A stretch of 64,000 nucleotides of DNA, taken from positions 1 through 64,000 of the forward strand of contig NZ_VJYB01000002.1 of assembly GCF_030400225.1 (NCBI RefSeq). Reading direction: 5' to 3'. Below the pieces are notes generated by a model, which saw nothing but the letters and a program-made list of their open reading frames with translations, searched no databases and was not told the origin of the DNA. Within the stretch, counting starts at the first letter, position 1. Each line of letters begins with the position of its first letter. The stretch is from Lactobacillus sp. UCMA15818. GTDB lineage: Bacteria > Bacillota > Bacilli > Lactobacillales > Lactobacillaceae. The translations under genes and the position numbers were made by a program. Of the stretch, positions 7,996 to 16,763 are shown piece by piece.

Positions 7996-8823
7996 ATGAG
8001 AGAGTTACAAAGAAAAATTATCAGTGAGCTGTGTGTTAGTTCCGATTTTGACCCAAAGGCAGAAATTCGGAAAAGTATTGATTTTATGAAGGAGTATCTG
8101 AAAAAACATGATTTCTTGAAGACCCTTGTTTTAGGGATATCAGGCGGTCAAGATTCGACTTTGACAGGGACATTAAGCCAGTTAGCAATCAAAGAATTGC
8201 GAGCAGAAACGGGTGATACTGAATATCAATTTATCGCTGTGCGCTTACCATATGGCAATCAAGCTGATGAACAAGATGCAATGGATGCAATCGCATTTAT
8301 GAGCGCTGATAAAACGGTTCGTGTCAACATCAAACCAGCCACGGATGCCATGGTCGAAAGTATTACTGAAAACAGTTTGGAAGTCAGCGATTTTAACCGT
8401 GGAAACATCAAAGCACGTGAGCGTATGATTGCCCAATATGGAATTGCAGCTGCTAATAAGGGTGCTGTAGTTGGAACTGATCATGCAGCCGAAGCAGTAA
8501 CTGGTTTTTATACGAAGTTTGGCGATGGTGGTGCGGATATTACACCTTTATGGCGTTTAGATAAACGGCAAGGTAAGGCAATGCTGGAGATTCTTGAGGC
8601 ACCAGAGCATTTGTATAAGAAGAAACCAACTGCTGATTTAGAAGATAATCGCCCAGCATTACCAGATGAGGCAGCTTTGGGAGTCACCTACAATGATATT
8701 GATAACTATCTGGAGGGACACGATATTGATAGTGCTGCGGCAGAGAAAATTGAAACATGGTATTTGAAGACGCAGCATAAACGACATTCACCAATCACCG
8801 TTTATGATGAGTTTTGGAAATAA
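7996..8823 (+). CDS. nadE: Ammonia-dependent NAD+ synthetase
   Basis: 275 residues, the size of the ammonia-dependent class without a glutaminase domain. It amidates deamido-NAD to NAD using ATP. The N-type pyrophosphatase P-loop SGGQDST is at residues 49-55, with ARERM-type and [22 protein letters not shown] substrate motifs following (the latter from about residue 156). SD AGGAGG lies 8 nt before the ATG. It follows pncB in the same orientation and completes nicotinate salvage except for NadD, which is elsewhere. Confidence 0.95.
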   Translation: MRELQRKIISELCVSSDFDPKAEIRKSIDFMKEYLKKHDFLKTLVLGISGGQDSTLTGTLSQLAIKELRAETGDTEYQFIAVRLPYGNQADEQDAMDAIAFMSADKTVRVNIKPATDAMVESITENSLEVSDFNRGNIKARERMIAQYGIAAANKGAVVGTDHAAEAVTGFYTKFGDGGADITPLWRLDKRQGKAMLEILEAPEHLYKKKPTADLEDNRPALPDEAALGVTYNDIDNYLEGHDIDSAAAEKIETWYLKTQHKRHSPITVYDEFWK

Positions 8824-8832
8824 AAAATTATT

Positions 8833-8897
8833 AGTGTGGTTAAACCGTAATCCGAAGTGAACTATCACCTTGGAAGTTTAACTATACTATTTTTTTA
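8833..8897 (+). terminator. Intrinsic terminator between nadE and tex
   Basis: AGTGTGGTTAAAC (8833-8845) pairs with GTTTAACTATACT (8876-8888), about 13 bp including G-U pairs, and a T tract follows. It would end the pncB-nadE transcript 14 nt before tex. Confidence 0.6.
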
Positions 8898-8910
8898 AAG
8901 GAGAATGATA

Positions 8911-11088
8911 GTGAACGATCTGATATTGACTAAAATTGCAAAGCAACTTAATTTGAAGTATACACAAGTGCAGGCAACTGCAAAAATGTACGATGAAGGT
9001 GCAACAGTTCCGTTTATGGCACGGTATCGAAAAGAAAAGACTGGTAACTTAGATGAAGTTAAAATTCGTGAGATTCTTGATAATCAGCAACAACTCGAAA
9101 AAATCGAAAAAAGACGCATAGACGTTCAAACTACAATTCAAAAACAAGAAAAAATGACACCGCTTTTGAAGAAAAAGATTGAAGCAGCGGTTACTCTACA
9201 AGAAATTGAAGATTTGTATTTACCGTTTAAGAAAAAAAGAAGAACCAGAGCGATGATTGCAAAAGAAGCAGGAATCGAACCACTTGCAAAATGGCTAATG
9301 ACTGCAAATGCAAAGGATGTAAGGCAGTATGCTGAAAGATTTATAAATCCAGTACAGGATATTTTAGATGTGCAACAAGCCATTTCAGGAGCATGCGATA
9401 TCATTGCGGAAGAAATCAGCGAAAATGCCTTATATCGTACGAGAATCCGTCAAATTACTAAGCAATTGGGTAAAATAGTAACAAAACCAAAAAAGATAGA
9501 AGAAGACGACCAGCAGGTTTTTAAAAATTATTATGATTTTGTAGTGATATATAAAAAAATTGCTAATCATCAAATCTTGGCGATTAATCGTGCCGAAAGA
9601 CTAGGAATCATCAGCATTGGTATTCAAGTAGATGAAGTTCAAATCTTGGATTATTTAGCAGTTAGAATCATAAAAAATAAAACACCAGAAATTATTAAAA
9701 TTTTGCAAACAGCAATTGCAGATGGATATAAAAGATTGATTAAACCAGCAATTGAAAGAGAATTGCGCACTGAATTGACACAAAGAGCTAGTGAGCATGC
9801 AATTGAAGTCTTTGGAAATAATGTGTATCATCTGCTGATGCAAGCTCCGCTGAAGGGGAAGTGTGTGCTAGGATTTGATCCTGCTTATCGTACAGGTTGT
9901 AAACTAGCAGTGGTGGATGAAACAGGACGATTTGAGAGTAAAGCGATTATCTATCCACATAAGCAAAAAAATTCACAAAAAGATGACGCAAGTTGGAAAA
10001 AAGCACTCCAGCAATTTGTAGAAATACTTGAAAAAAACAAAGTCGATGTTGTTGCAATAGGCAATGGGACAGCAAGTCGTGAATCTGAGTCTTTTGTAGC
10101 AGAAGCTGTGAAGCAGGTTGAGCGGACGGTTGTTTATGCTATTGTGAACGAAGCGGGTGCATCCGTTTATTCGGCAAGTAAAATTGCGCGGGGTGAATTT
10201 CCTGATTTTCATGTCGAAGAACGTTCTGCAGTGAGCATTGCAAGACGCTTGCAAGATCCACTGGCTGAATTGGTGAAAATTGACCCACAAGCGATTGGTG
10301 TTGGCCAATATCAGCATGACTTACCACAAAGGGAGCTGGGTAATAAGCTAGATGCGATAATTGAAACAGCTGTTAATCAGGTGGGGATTGATTTGAATAC
10401 TGCAAGTCCGCAACTTTTACAGAATGTTTCTGGATTATCAAGTGCAACTGCAGTAAACATTGTAACTTATCGCAATGAGGTAGGGATGTTTACGCAAAGA
10501 AGCGAGTTAAAAAAAGTTCCAAGACTCGGTCCAAAAGCATATGAACAAGCGGCTGGCTTCTTGAGAATAGTTGGAGGAAAGAATCTCTTAGATAACACAG
10601 ATATTCATCCTGAGAGTTACCGTGTAGCCAAAGATCTGTTGGCAAAATGTAAGATTGTTACCTCAGAGATTGGAACAAATATGGCTGCCACAAACTTGAA
10701 AGGTGTAGATGTTCAGGCAATTGCCAATGAACTTGGCGTGGGAACAGCAACGCTTTCAGATATTATTGCAAGTTTGATTAAACCTGGTAGAGATATCAGA
10801 TCTGATTTGCCTCCAATCTTGTTGCGGAGTGATGTTTTAAAAATATCTGATTTGGAAACAGGGATGAAACTCAAAGGTACAGTCCGTAATGTTATTGATT
10901 TTGGTGCTTTTGTAGATATTGGAGTAAAGCAAGATGGTTTGGTTCATCTATCACAATTAAGAAGAGGATTCGTAAAAAATCCTAATGATGTTGTAGCCGT
11001 GGGTGATATTGTTGATGTCTGGGTCTTAAATGTTGATGAGCAGAGAAAGAGAATACAATTAACAATGATTTCTCCAGAAAAGAGCTGA
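8911..11088 (+). CDS. tex: Tex-family S1 RNA-binding protein
   Basis: 725 residues. Tex/YdcI proteins are conserved nucleic-acid-binding proteins linked to transcription and stress tolerance; a biochemical role in this group is unsettled. The order is a helical Tex N domain (1-190), a YqgF RNase-H-like fold starting near GFDPAYRTGCKLAVVD (about 325), helix-hairpin-helix motifs (about 500-560) and a C-terminal S1 domain (about 650-720, VIDFGAFVDIGVKQDGLVHL). The GTG at 8911 is chosen because AAGGAG ends 7 nt before it; the ATG at 8905 is too close. It abuts sprT, as in many Firmicutes. Confidence 0.92.
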   Translation: MNDLILTKIAKQLNLKYTQVQATAKMYDEGATVPFMARYRKEKTGNLDEVKIREILDNQQQLEKIEKRRIDVQTTIQKQEKMTPLLKKKIEAAVTLQEIEDLYLPFKKKRRTRAMIAKEAGIEPLAKWLMTANAKDVRQYAERFINPVQDILDVQQAISGACDIIAEEISENALYRTRIRQITKQLGKIVTKPKKIEEDDQQVFKNYYDFVVIYKKIANHQILAINRAERLGIISIGIQVDEVQILDYLAVRIIKNKTPEIIKILQTAIADGYKRLIKPAIERELRTELTQRASEHAIEVFGNNVYHLLMQAPLKGKCVLGFDPAYRTGCKLAVVDETGRFESKAIIYPHKQKNSQKDDASWKKALQQFVEILEKNKVDVVAIGNGTASRESESFVAEAVKQVERTVVYAIVNEAGASVYSASKIARGEFPDFHVEERSAVSIARRLQDPLAELVKIDPQAIGVGQYQHDLPQRELGNKLDAIIETAVNQVGIDLNTASPQLLQNVSGLSSATAVNIVTYRNEVGMFTQRSELKKVPRLGPKAYEQAAGFLRIVGGKNLLDNTDIHPESYRVAKDLLAKCKIVTSEIGTNMAATNLKGVDVQAIANELGVGTATLSDIIASLIKPGRDIRSDLPPILLRSDVLKISDLETGMKLKGTVRNVIDFGAFVDIGVKQDGLVHLSQLRRGFVKNPNDVVAVGDIVDVWVLNVDEQRKRIQLTMISPEKS

Positions 11089-11547
11089 ATGATCTTGAAT
11101 AATACATCTTTACAGGAGCTTGTTGAAAAAATCTCACTAGATTCTTTTGGACAAAGTTTCGATTACAATGCAACATTCAACAGTCGGTTACGTACAACTG
11201 GTGGAAGATATGATCTTAGAACACATAACATTGATATAAATCCAAAAATGTTAATTGAACATGATGAAGAAACATTGCGTGGTGTAATTAAGCATGAACT
11301 ATGCCACTATCATCTGCATCTCGATAATAAGGGATATCAGCATAGAGATAGTGATTTTAAGCGGTTATTGACCGAAGTAGCGGGATTAAAGTTTGCACCG
11401 CTAAGTATTCCAACACACAGATATGGTTATGTTTGCATAGAATGCAACCAACTTTATGTGAGAAAACGAAGAATAAATCTAGGGAAGTATGTCTGTTCGA
11501 AGTGTCATGGTAAATTGAAATTACAAAAAGAGATAGTCTATAAATAA
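11089..11547 (+). CDS. SprT-like zinc metalloprotease-fold protein
   Basis: 152 residues, SprT family (YdcK-like in Bacillus). The metal site HELCH is at residues 69-73, with a further His at 75-77, and a C-terminal zinc ribbon uses Cys116/119 and Cys136/139. The fold matches SprT/Spartan proteases, but the bacterial role and substrate are unknown. It starts immediately after the tex stop codon, so it is probably translationally coupled; an in-frame TTG at 11095 is an alternative start. It is followed by the tRNA-Leu promoter. Confidence 0.85.
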   Translation: MILNNTSLQELVEKISLDSFGQSFDYNATFNSRLRTTGGRYDLRTHNIDINPKMLIEHDEETLRGVIKHELCHYHLHLDNKGYQHRDSDFKRLLTEVAGLKFAPLSIPTHRYGYVCIECNQLYVRKRRINLGKYVCSKCHGKLKLQKEIVYK

Positions 11548-11554
11548 AAAAAGC

Positions 11555-11583
11555 TTGCCCTTACACCGAGTATTTGGTATAAT
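11555..11583 (+). promoter_or_regulatory. Promoter of tRNA-Leu
   Basis: TTGCCC (11555-11560), a 17-nt spacer and a consensus TATAAT (11578-11583), 14 nt before the tRNA. Confidence 0.8.
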
Positions 11584-11596
11584 TATTTCTGTTGTT

Positions 11597-11682
11597 GCGG
11601 GTATGGCGGAATTGGCAGACGCGTCAGACTAAGGATCTGGTGGGCGTTACAGCCCGTGATGGTTCGAATCCATTTACCCGCA
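11597..11682 (+). tRNA. tRNA-Leu (AAG)
   Basis: 86-nt class II tRNA. The acceptor GCGGGTA pairs with TACCCGC, and there is a long variable arm (TGGGCGTTACAGCCCG). The anticodon loop CTAAGGA gives AAG, so the wobble base is A34, unusual for a bacterial tRNA other than tRNA-Arg(ACG). CCA is not encoded. Confidence 0.93.
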
Positions 11683-11685
11683 TCA

Positions 11686-11727
11686 TAGAGGGCTGTTCCA
11701 AAATTATTATTTTGGTATGGCTTTTTT
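11686..11727 (+). terminator. Intrinsic terminator after tRNA-Leu
   Basis: Stem centred on CCAAAAT/ATTTTGG (around 11700-11716), extended by GGGCT-type outer pairs, followed by CTTTTTTATTT. Confidence 0.65.
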
Positions 11728-11821
11728 ATTTATGTATAAGTCGAATAATAGGGTAGCAGACTTGAATGAAGCTACTGTCTAATGAATTAATCGGATATTA
11801 TGATATAGGAGAATTTATAAG

Positions 11822-12805
11822 ATGCCTAGAGCCGTAAAAATAAAAGCTAGTGCACATTATGTGCCAGAGCGTGTAGTAACTAATACTGAACTATCCAATT
11901 ATATGGATACTTCGGATGAGTGGATTCAAAAGCATACGGGAATAAAAACACGACATTATGCGATTAATGAGAATACATCAGATCTTTGTGCGAAGGTGGC
12001 CAAAAATTTATTAACTGAATCCAAGGTTGAAGCAAGTGAAATTGATTTAATCATAGTAGCTACAATCAGTCCAGATTCAATCACGCCTGCTACAGCAGCA
12101 CTTGTTCAACAAAAAATTGATGCTGTAAAAGCTTTTTCTTTTGATATAAGTGTTGCTTGTGCGGGCTTTATCTTTGCGCTAAGTACTGCAGAGAAATTTC
12201 TGCGTCAGGGAAATTATAATAAGGCAATTGTAATTGCTGCCGAAGTAAATTCAAAAATGATGGATTTTTCTGATCGAACTTCTGCTGTTTTCTTTGGTGA
12301 TGGGGCTGGTGGAGTATTGCTAACAGCAAGTGATAATCCAGATGATGAAGTATTCATTGCGGAAAAGTTGGAGACAAGTCCAGCACCTAATGTAATTCAT
12401 AGTGGAAGAATTGCTCCATTAAGCGAGATTTCAAGAAATAGTTATCCTAAGATGGATGCTTTTTATCAGGATGGGCGTGCGGTCTATGAATTTGTAACGT
12501 CAATAGTTCCAGAGCATATTACTAATTTGCTTGAACAAAATGGCTATACAAATGCTGAGTTAGAATTAATCGTGACACATCAAGCAAATTTGAGGTTAAT
12601 TGAAAATATTGCAATTGGGATAAATGTACCCCTAAGTAAGTTTGAAACAAATGTTGAGTTTTATGGTAATACATCTTCAGCGGGAATAGCCATTGGCCTC
12701 GATCAAGCACTGAAACGTGGTGAAAGGCCACATGTTGCATTATTAACAGGTTTCGGAGCAGGACTATCATATGGCAGTATGTTGTTAGATTTATCAAGAA
12801 TATAA
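11822..12805 (+). CDS. fabH: 3-oxoacyl-ACP synthase III (FabH-type)
   Basis: 327 residues. FabH condenses an acyl-CoA starter with malonyl-ACP to begin fatty acid synthesis. The catalytic triad is complete: Cys113 in VACAGF, His253 in THQANLR and Asn283 in GNTSSA. SD AGGAG lies 10 nt upstream. It is a lone gene between tRNA-Leu and a convergent LCP gene, not in a fab cluster, so it may be a second FabH with a different primer preference. Length is as in other FabH proteins. Confidence 0.9.
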   Translation: MPRAVKIKASAHYVPERVVTNTELSNYMDTSDEWIQKHTGIKTRHYAINENTSDLCAKVAKNLLTESKVEASEIDLIIVATISPDSITPATAALVQQKIDAVKAFSFDISVACAGFIFALSTAEKFLRQGNYNKAIVIAAEVNSKMMDFSDRTSAVFFGDGAGGVLLTASDNPDDEVFIAEKLETSPAPNVIHSGRIAPLSEISRNSYPKMDAFYQDGRAVYEFVTSIVPEHITNLLEQNGYTNAELELIVTHQANLRLIENIAIGINVPLSKFETNVEFYGNTSSAGIAIGLDQALKRGERPHVALLTGFGAGLSYGSMLLDLSRI

Positions 12806-12825
12806 AAAAGTTTTACGATATGAAA

Positions 12826-13056
12826 CTTGATTACTTGGAAACAATTAAAATTAGAGACTTAACTAAACGTATAAGCAGGAGGAGTCTGGGTCAAAAGTTA
12901 GCTTTTGACCCAGACTCCTTTCTGCTTTATTACGAATAAATGTATTTCATAAGTCAGAATTCTCCGTCTACCTTCAAATTACTCATAGTAAAGCAACCCT
13001 GACTATGTTTGTAATTTTGAATTATGTCACAGTCCCGCTGTTTTTTTATAGTGCAA
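12826..13056. repeat. Intergenic palindromic repeat, copy C
   Basis: The core hairpin at 12875-12925 (GCAGGAGGAGTCTGGGTC pairing with GACCCAGACTCCTTTCTGC) is the longest and cleanest in the window. A full right arm follows: AATAAATGTATTTCATAAGT, TCCGTCTACCTTCAAATTAC, TCATAGTAA, then CTATGTTTGTAATTTTGAAT. The left arm is weak. It fills the 314-bp gap between convergent fabH and the LCP gene. Confidence 0.8.
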
Positions 13057-13060
13057 AAAA

Positions 13061-13093
13061 AGATTGAATCAAAATTTAACCTTGATTCAATCT
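13061..13093 (-). terminator. Second hairpin next to copy C
   Basis: AGATTGAATCAAAATTTAA pairs with CTTGATTCAATCT. It has the same centre (TCAAAATTTAA) as the repeat core and lies 27 nt past the LCP stop codon; read on the minus strand it is followed by Ts (TTTTTTTGCAC). It looks like a solo core of the repeat family used as terminator. Confidence 0.7.
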
Positions 13094-13119
13094 CTGAACT
13101 AATTTAGATTATTTTATAG

Positions 13120-14283
13120 TTAATAACCATAATGGGAAGGGGAGCTTGAGGAATAGGTGCCATAGGTCGAACGAGAGCTTGAAGAATAAGCACCATAACT
13201 TGATGAAGAACTCGAACCATAGGTAGAATTTGAACCATAACTAGATATTTGACCGACAAAAGTTGCATTTGAAGGATTCAATCCTAATTCTGAACGAATT
13301 TTATTAGAAATTTTTTGCTTTTCTGCCGCTGTGGCAACCTGATATGATAGACCACCAATTGTTGCATCTTCGCCCTGAAGGACATAGGATTTGATGGTTC
13401 CCGCTGCATCCTTATAGTTAGTTTCAATGGTCATCATGTCATTGAAAGTCAGGTCCGTTTGCATATTATCCTTGACTGTATTTAATATTTTTTGGAAGTT
13501 GGATATAGAAGAAATCGTCAGCAGCTTAGAAACAATTGCCTCAATTACCTGTTTTTGACGTTTCTGACGACCATAGTCACCTTCTGGATCGGTATACCGC
13601 ATTCTTGAATATGCCAAAGCTTCATTACCATTTAGAGTTACAGTTTTACCCTTGGTAACATTTGCATAGCTATAATGGAAAGTTAGTAGAGGATCGATTG
13701 AAACACCACCAACTGCATTAACTAATTTTGATAATCCACCCATATTGACTAGTAGATAGAAGTCGATTGGAATATGAAGAGTATTTTGCACGGTTGAAAT
13801 TGCGGCAGATGTTCCTCCAATTGTATAGGCGGAATTAATCTTGTCATAAGAACTAGACGAGCCGGTGATTTTAACCTGCGTATCACGTGGAATACTTGTC
13901 AAGGTTGCCTTTTTGGTTTTAGGATTGATTGTAGCAACAATGATTGTATCAGTACGCCCCTTATCAGTTCTCCCTAGGTCACCAGTATCGGTTCCTAGAA
14001 GTAAAATGGAAAAAGGTTTTTTCTTCTTTAAAATCTGAGAAACATTTCTTAATTTTTTAACTTTGGTTTTTTGGTACGTTTTGTCAAGAGTTTGTTGAGC
14101 AGCTCCTATGAGACTGCGAGCGTAGACGCCAGCTCCATAAAATAAAATCAGTACCACAATCAGTCCAATTAAACTTAATACTCTGCGTTTCTTATGTGGA
14201 TTCCTTCTGCGATGGTCATGATTGTCTTCCCTTCTTCTCAATGGAGATGACGTTGAAAACTCATTTTTATTATTGTTATTCAT
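13120..14283 (-). CDS. LytR-CpsA-Psr (LCP) family wall-polymer ligase
   Basis: 387 residues. LCP enzymes move teichoic acids or capsule polymers from undecaprenyl phosphate carriers onto peptidoglycan outside the cell. A cytoplasmic, charged N-terminus (about 1-35) is followed by one membrane helix (about 36-57) and the LCP domain, with LLGTDTGDLGRTDKGRTDT, SIPRDTQV and YSRMRYTDPEGDYGRQKRQ carrying the conserved Asp/Arg residues. The C-terminal ~50 residues are Ser/Tyr/Gly-rich with repeated SSYG/STYG units. The start is the ATG 6 nt after AAGGAG; an upstream in-frame TTG is rejected. Confidence 0.9.
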   Translation of the reverse strand: MNNNNKNEFSTSSPLRRREDNHDHRRRNPHKKRRVLSLIGLIVVLILFYGAGVYARSLIGAAQQTLDKTYQKTKVKKLRNVSQILKKKKPFSILLLGTDTGDLGRTDKGRTDTIIVATINPKTKKATLTSIPRDTQVKITGSSSSYDKINSAYTIGGTSAAISTVQNTLHIPIDFYLLVNMGGLSKLVNAVGGVSIDPLLTFHYSYANVTKGKTVTLNGNEALAYSRMRYTDPEGDYGRQKRQKQVIEAIVSKLLTISSISNFQKILNTVKDNMQTDLTFNDMMTIETNYKDAAGTIKSYVLQGEDATIGGLSYQVATAAEKQKISNKIRSELGLNPSNATFVGQISSYGSNSTYGSSSSSSYGAYSSSSRSTYGTYSSSSPSHYGY

Positions 14284-14437
14284 CAGTAACTCCTTAATCA
14301 ACTATTATTATAAGAATTATACTACTAAGAGTTATTAATTGAGTAGCATAACTTAAAATTAAATTTTTTTTAAACTATTTTGAATATTCAAATAAAATAG
14401 TCTAATTAAAAAGCAAATAAAATTTTCTCATAAGTTG

Positions 14438-14446
14438 TGATATACT
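14438..14446 (+). promoter_or_regulatory. Extended -10 promoter of the AEC transporter gene
   Basis: TGaTATACT (14438-14446). The predicted transcription start near 14453 makes the upstream in-frame ATG at 14452 unlikely as a start and supports the ATG at 14488. Confidence 0.5.
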
Positions 14447-14487
14447 GATGGATGTTTATACATGAAAGAAAGAAGAGAGATGAGAGG

Positions 14488-15432
14488 ATGAGTGTTTTTG
14501 AGCACAGCATTTCGGGTGTGCTGGTAATATTAGTGATGATAGTGCTAGGGTATATTTTGGCAGAACGTGGGTGGTTTGGTGAAAAGTCAACTAAATTAAT
14601 AGCTAGATTAGTAACACAAATTGCATTACCGTGTTATATGGTGTCAACGATTGTCACGAGATTTAACGCGGATGATTTACCCAGAATGTTGCCAGACTTG
14701 AGATTCCCAGTTATTTCGATGGTGATACTAATGGCATTTGCATTTGCAATTGTAAAAATATTTAGGATTCGCAAAAGTCATGCCGGATTATTTTCATCGA
14801 TGTTTTTCAATTCGAATACAGTTTTTGTAGGTTTACCGATTAACCGTGCACTTTTTGGAGCTGACAGTATACCGTATGTATTAATCTATTATATGGCAAA
14901 CACTACTATTTTTTGGACATTGGGTACTTACTTAATACAACGAGATGGTGGATTAAAAAGTCAGTTAGATTGGAAGAAGGCTTTAGGTAAGATTTTTTCA
15001 CCACCACTGATGGGCTTTATAGTAGGAGTCATTTTCGTTTTATTAAAAGTCCAATTACCAGTATTTGTTAAGTCTGACTTGGATTACATTGGTAATCTGA
15101 CGATCCCACTTTCGATGCTATTTATTGGAATCTCTGTTTCACATGCGGGACTTAATCATCTTGCATTGCATAAAGATAATATCCTAGTATTAATGGGACG
15201 GTTCTTATTTGCGCCGGCATTAATGTTTTTGCTAGTTATGCCAGCGGATATGCCGGTTTTGATGAAACAAGTTTTTATACTTCAATCGGCAATGCCTGTT
15301 ATGACGAATGCTCCAGTCGTTGCGAGTTTGTATGGTGCGGATTCTGATTATGCGGCGGTGATGGTCACAGAAACAACGTTAATCTCACTTGCGGTTGTGC
15401 CGATTTTAATGTTAGTTACACAAAGTATTTAA
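14488..15432 (+). CDS. AEC-family permease (auxin efflux carrier/malate permease-like)
   Basis: 314 residues with about ten hydrophobic helices. AEC proteins include MleP-type malate and other organic acid carriers; the substrate here cannot be read from sequence. N-terminal helix YILAERGWFGEKSTKLIARL and the central SMFFNSNTVFVGLPINRALFG stretch are typical. The start is the ATG following the GAGAGATGAGAGG purine tract. A DMT-family transporter gene begins 14 nt downstream, so the two are probably cotranscribed. Confidence 0.82.
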   Translation: MSVFEHSISGVLVILVMIVLGYILAERGWFGEKSTKLIARLVTQIALPCYMVSTIVTRFNADDLPRMLPDLRFPVISMVILMAFAFAIVKIFRIRKSHAGLFSSMFFNSNTVFVGLPINRALFGADSIPYVLIYYMANTTIFWTLGTYLIQRDGGLKSQLDWKKALGKIFSPPLMGFIVGVIFVLLKVQLPVFVKSDLDYIGNLTIPLSMLFIGISVSHAGLNHLALHKDNILVLMGRFLFAPALMFLLVMPADMPVLMKQVFILQSAMPVMTNAPVVASLYGADSDYAAVMVTETTLISLAVVPILMLVTQSI

Positions 15433-15446
15433 AAAGAGGGGTAGTT

Positions 15447-16400
15447 GTGAAAAAAACAATAATTTATGTTCTTATATCAACATTTATGTTCAGTTCAATG
15501 GAAATAGCGCTAAAGGTTGCCGGTGCGACTTTTAATCCAATTCAATTGAACCTTATTCGTTTCTTTATTGGTGCATTGGTATTGCTGCCATTTGCAAGCA
15601 AGGGACTGAAAACAAGCAAACGAAAGCTTGGAAAAGAAGATTGGTATCTTTTTTGTTTGACTGGATTTCTTTGCGTAATTGTTAGTATGACACTTTTTCA
15701 GTTGGCTGTTGTGGCAACTAAAGCATCAACAGTTGCAGTTTTGTTCAGTTGTAACCCAGTGTTTGCCCTAATATTTGCATTTATCATTTTACGAGAACAT
15801 TTGGGAAGAGCGAACTTAATTGCTGTTGTAATATCTATCTTAGGTCTGCTTGTAATCATTGATCCACTGCATCTTACTAAACCAATGGGAATTATTTTGG
15901 GCGTTTTAGCAGCAGTCACATTTGGTTTTTATTCAATTATTTCACGTTATGGTTCTATGAAGAGGGGACTAAATGGGATTGTGATGACTTGTTATACATT
16001 TGTAGCTGGGACTATTGAATTACTTATACTCTCATTAATTACACATATACCATTTATTGCTAAGTTTTTAGGGAGTGTTCCAAGTCTAAAAACTTTTCAA
16101 AATTTGCCAATACTGCAAAATATAACAATTGGTTCACTGCCAATGTTGCTTTATTTGGGTGTCTGTGTCACAGGCGGGGGGTTTGCTTTTTATTTCCTTG
16201 CAATGGAGAATTCAAATGTTTCAACAGCTTCCTTAGTATTTTTTATAAAACCGGGATTAGCCCCAATTTTGGCAGCAATGTTGATTGGAGAAAAGGTAAC
16301 GGGACTTACAATTATCGGAATCATAATTATTTTATTAGGCTCCGTTGTAACATTTTTGGGTAATCGTGTCAAAGAAGAAACGATTATACCCAAAAATTGA
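15447..16400 (+). CDS. DMT-superfamily (EamA) transporter
   Basis: 317 residues with ten predicted membrane helices arranged as two EamA repeats (about 1-140 and 150-310). Family members export or exchange amino acids and other metabolites; specificity is unknown. It starts with GTG, 14 nt after the AEC gene, with SD AGAGGGG. The conserved C-terminal repeat with FFIKPGLAPILAAMLIGEK is intact. It ends just before an intrinsic terminator. Confidence 0.85.
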   Translation: MKKTIIYVLISTFMFSSMEIALKVAGATFNPIQLNLIRFFIGALVLLPFASKGLKTSKRKLGKEDWYLFCLTGFLCVIVSMTLFQLAVVATKASTVAVLFSCNPVFALIFAFIILREHLGRANLIAVVISILGLLVIIDPLHLTKPMGIILGVLAAVTFGFYSIISRYGSMKRGLNGIVMTCYTFVAGTIELLILSLITHIPFIAKFLGSVPSLKTFQNLPILQNITIGSLPMLLYLGVCVTGGGFAFYFLAMENSNVSTASLVFFIKPGLAPILAAMLIGEKVTGLTIIGIIIILLGSVVTFLGNRVKEETIIPKN

Positions 16401-16425
16401 TGATGGGTTTATATATTTCAAATTT

Positions 16426-16468
16426 AGAAGGGAATTGTTGTTAAAAACAACTAAGGCCCTTCTTTTTT
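16426..16468 (+). terminator. Intrinsic terminator after the EamA gene
   Basis: AGAAGGG pairs with CCCTTCT, with an inner TTGTTGTT/AACAAC stem, followed by TTTTTT. Confidence 0.8.
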
Positions 16469-16648
16469 AGTACTTTTTTACACATGAAGTCCACTAAAAG
16501 AATCGATATTAGTGGTTAAACCGATTATGTTCGTAAATTTTAACTAAACGTGTGCATAAGATGGATAAAATATTTGTGATTGCTCTTTGTAACTTTTGAA
16601 ATATTAATGTAACAGAAATGTCTAAAAGCACCATTCTTGAGCTGATTT

Positions 16649-16665
16649 TGTAAATATAATGTAAT
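16649..16665 (+). promoter_or_regulatory. WalR (YycF)-type box upstream of the P60 gene
   Basis: TGTAAA-TATAA-TGTAAT is an exact match to the WalR direct repeat (TGTWAH-N5-TGTWAH). It ends 22 nt before an extended -10 (TGgTAGAAT, TAGAAT at 16688-16693). WalRK controls wall hydrolases in Firmicutes, and the next gene is one. The rest of the 363-bp gap (16401-16763) holds the terminator above and AT-rich DNA with single TGTAAC half-sites near 16589 and 16610. Confidence 0.6.
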
Positions 16666-16763
16666 GCTCATTATTGTGCAAGCATGGTAGAATTATTCTT
16701 GTAGTTAAATTGTACATAAATAATTAAAAAAAACATTTAATCAAATGTCAGAGGTGTATGTCA

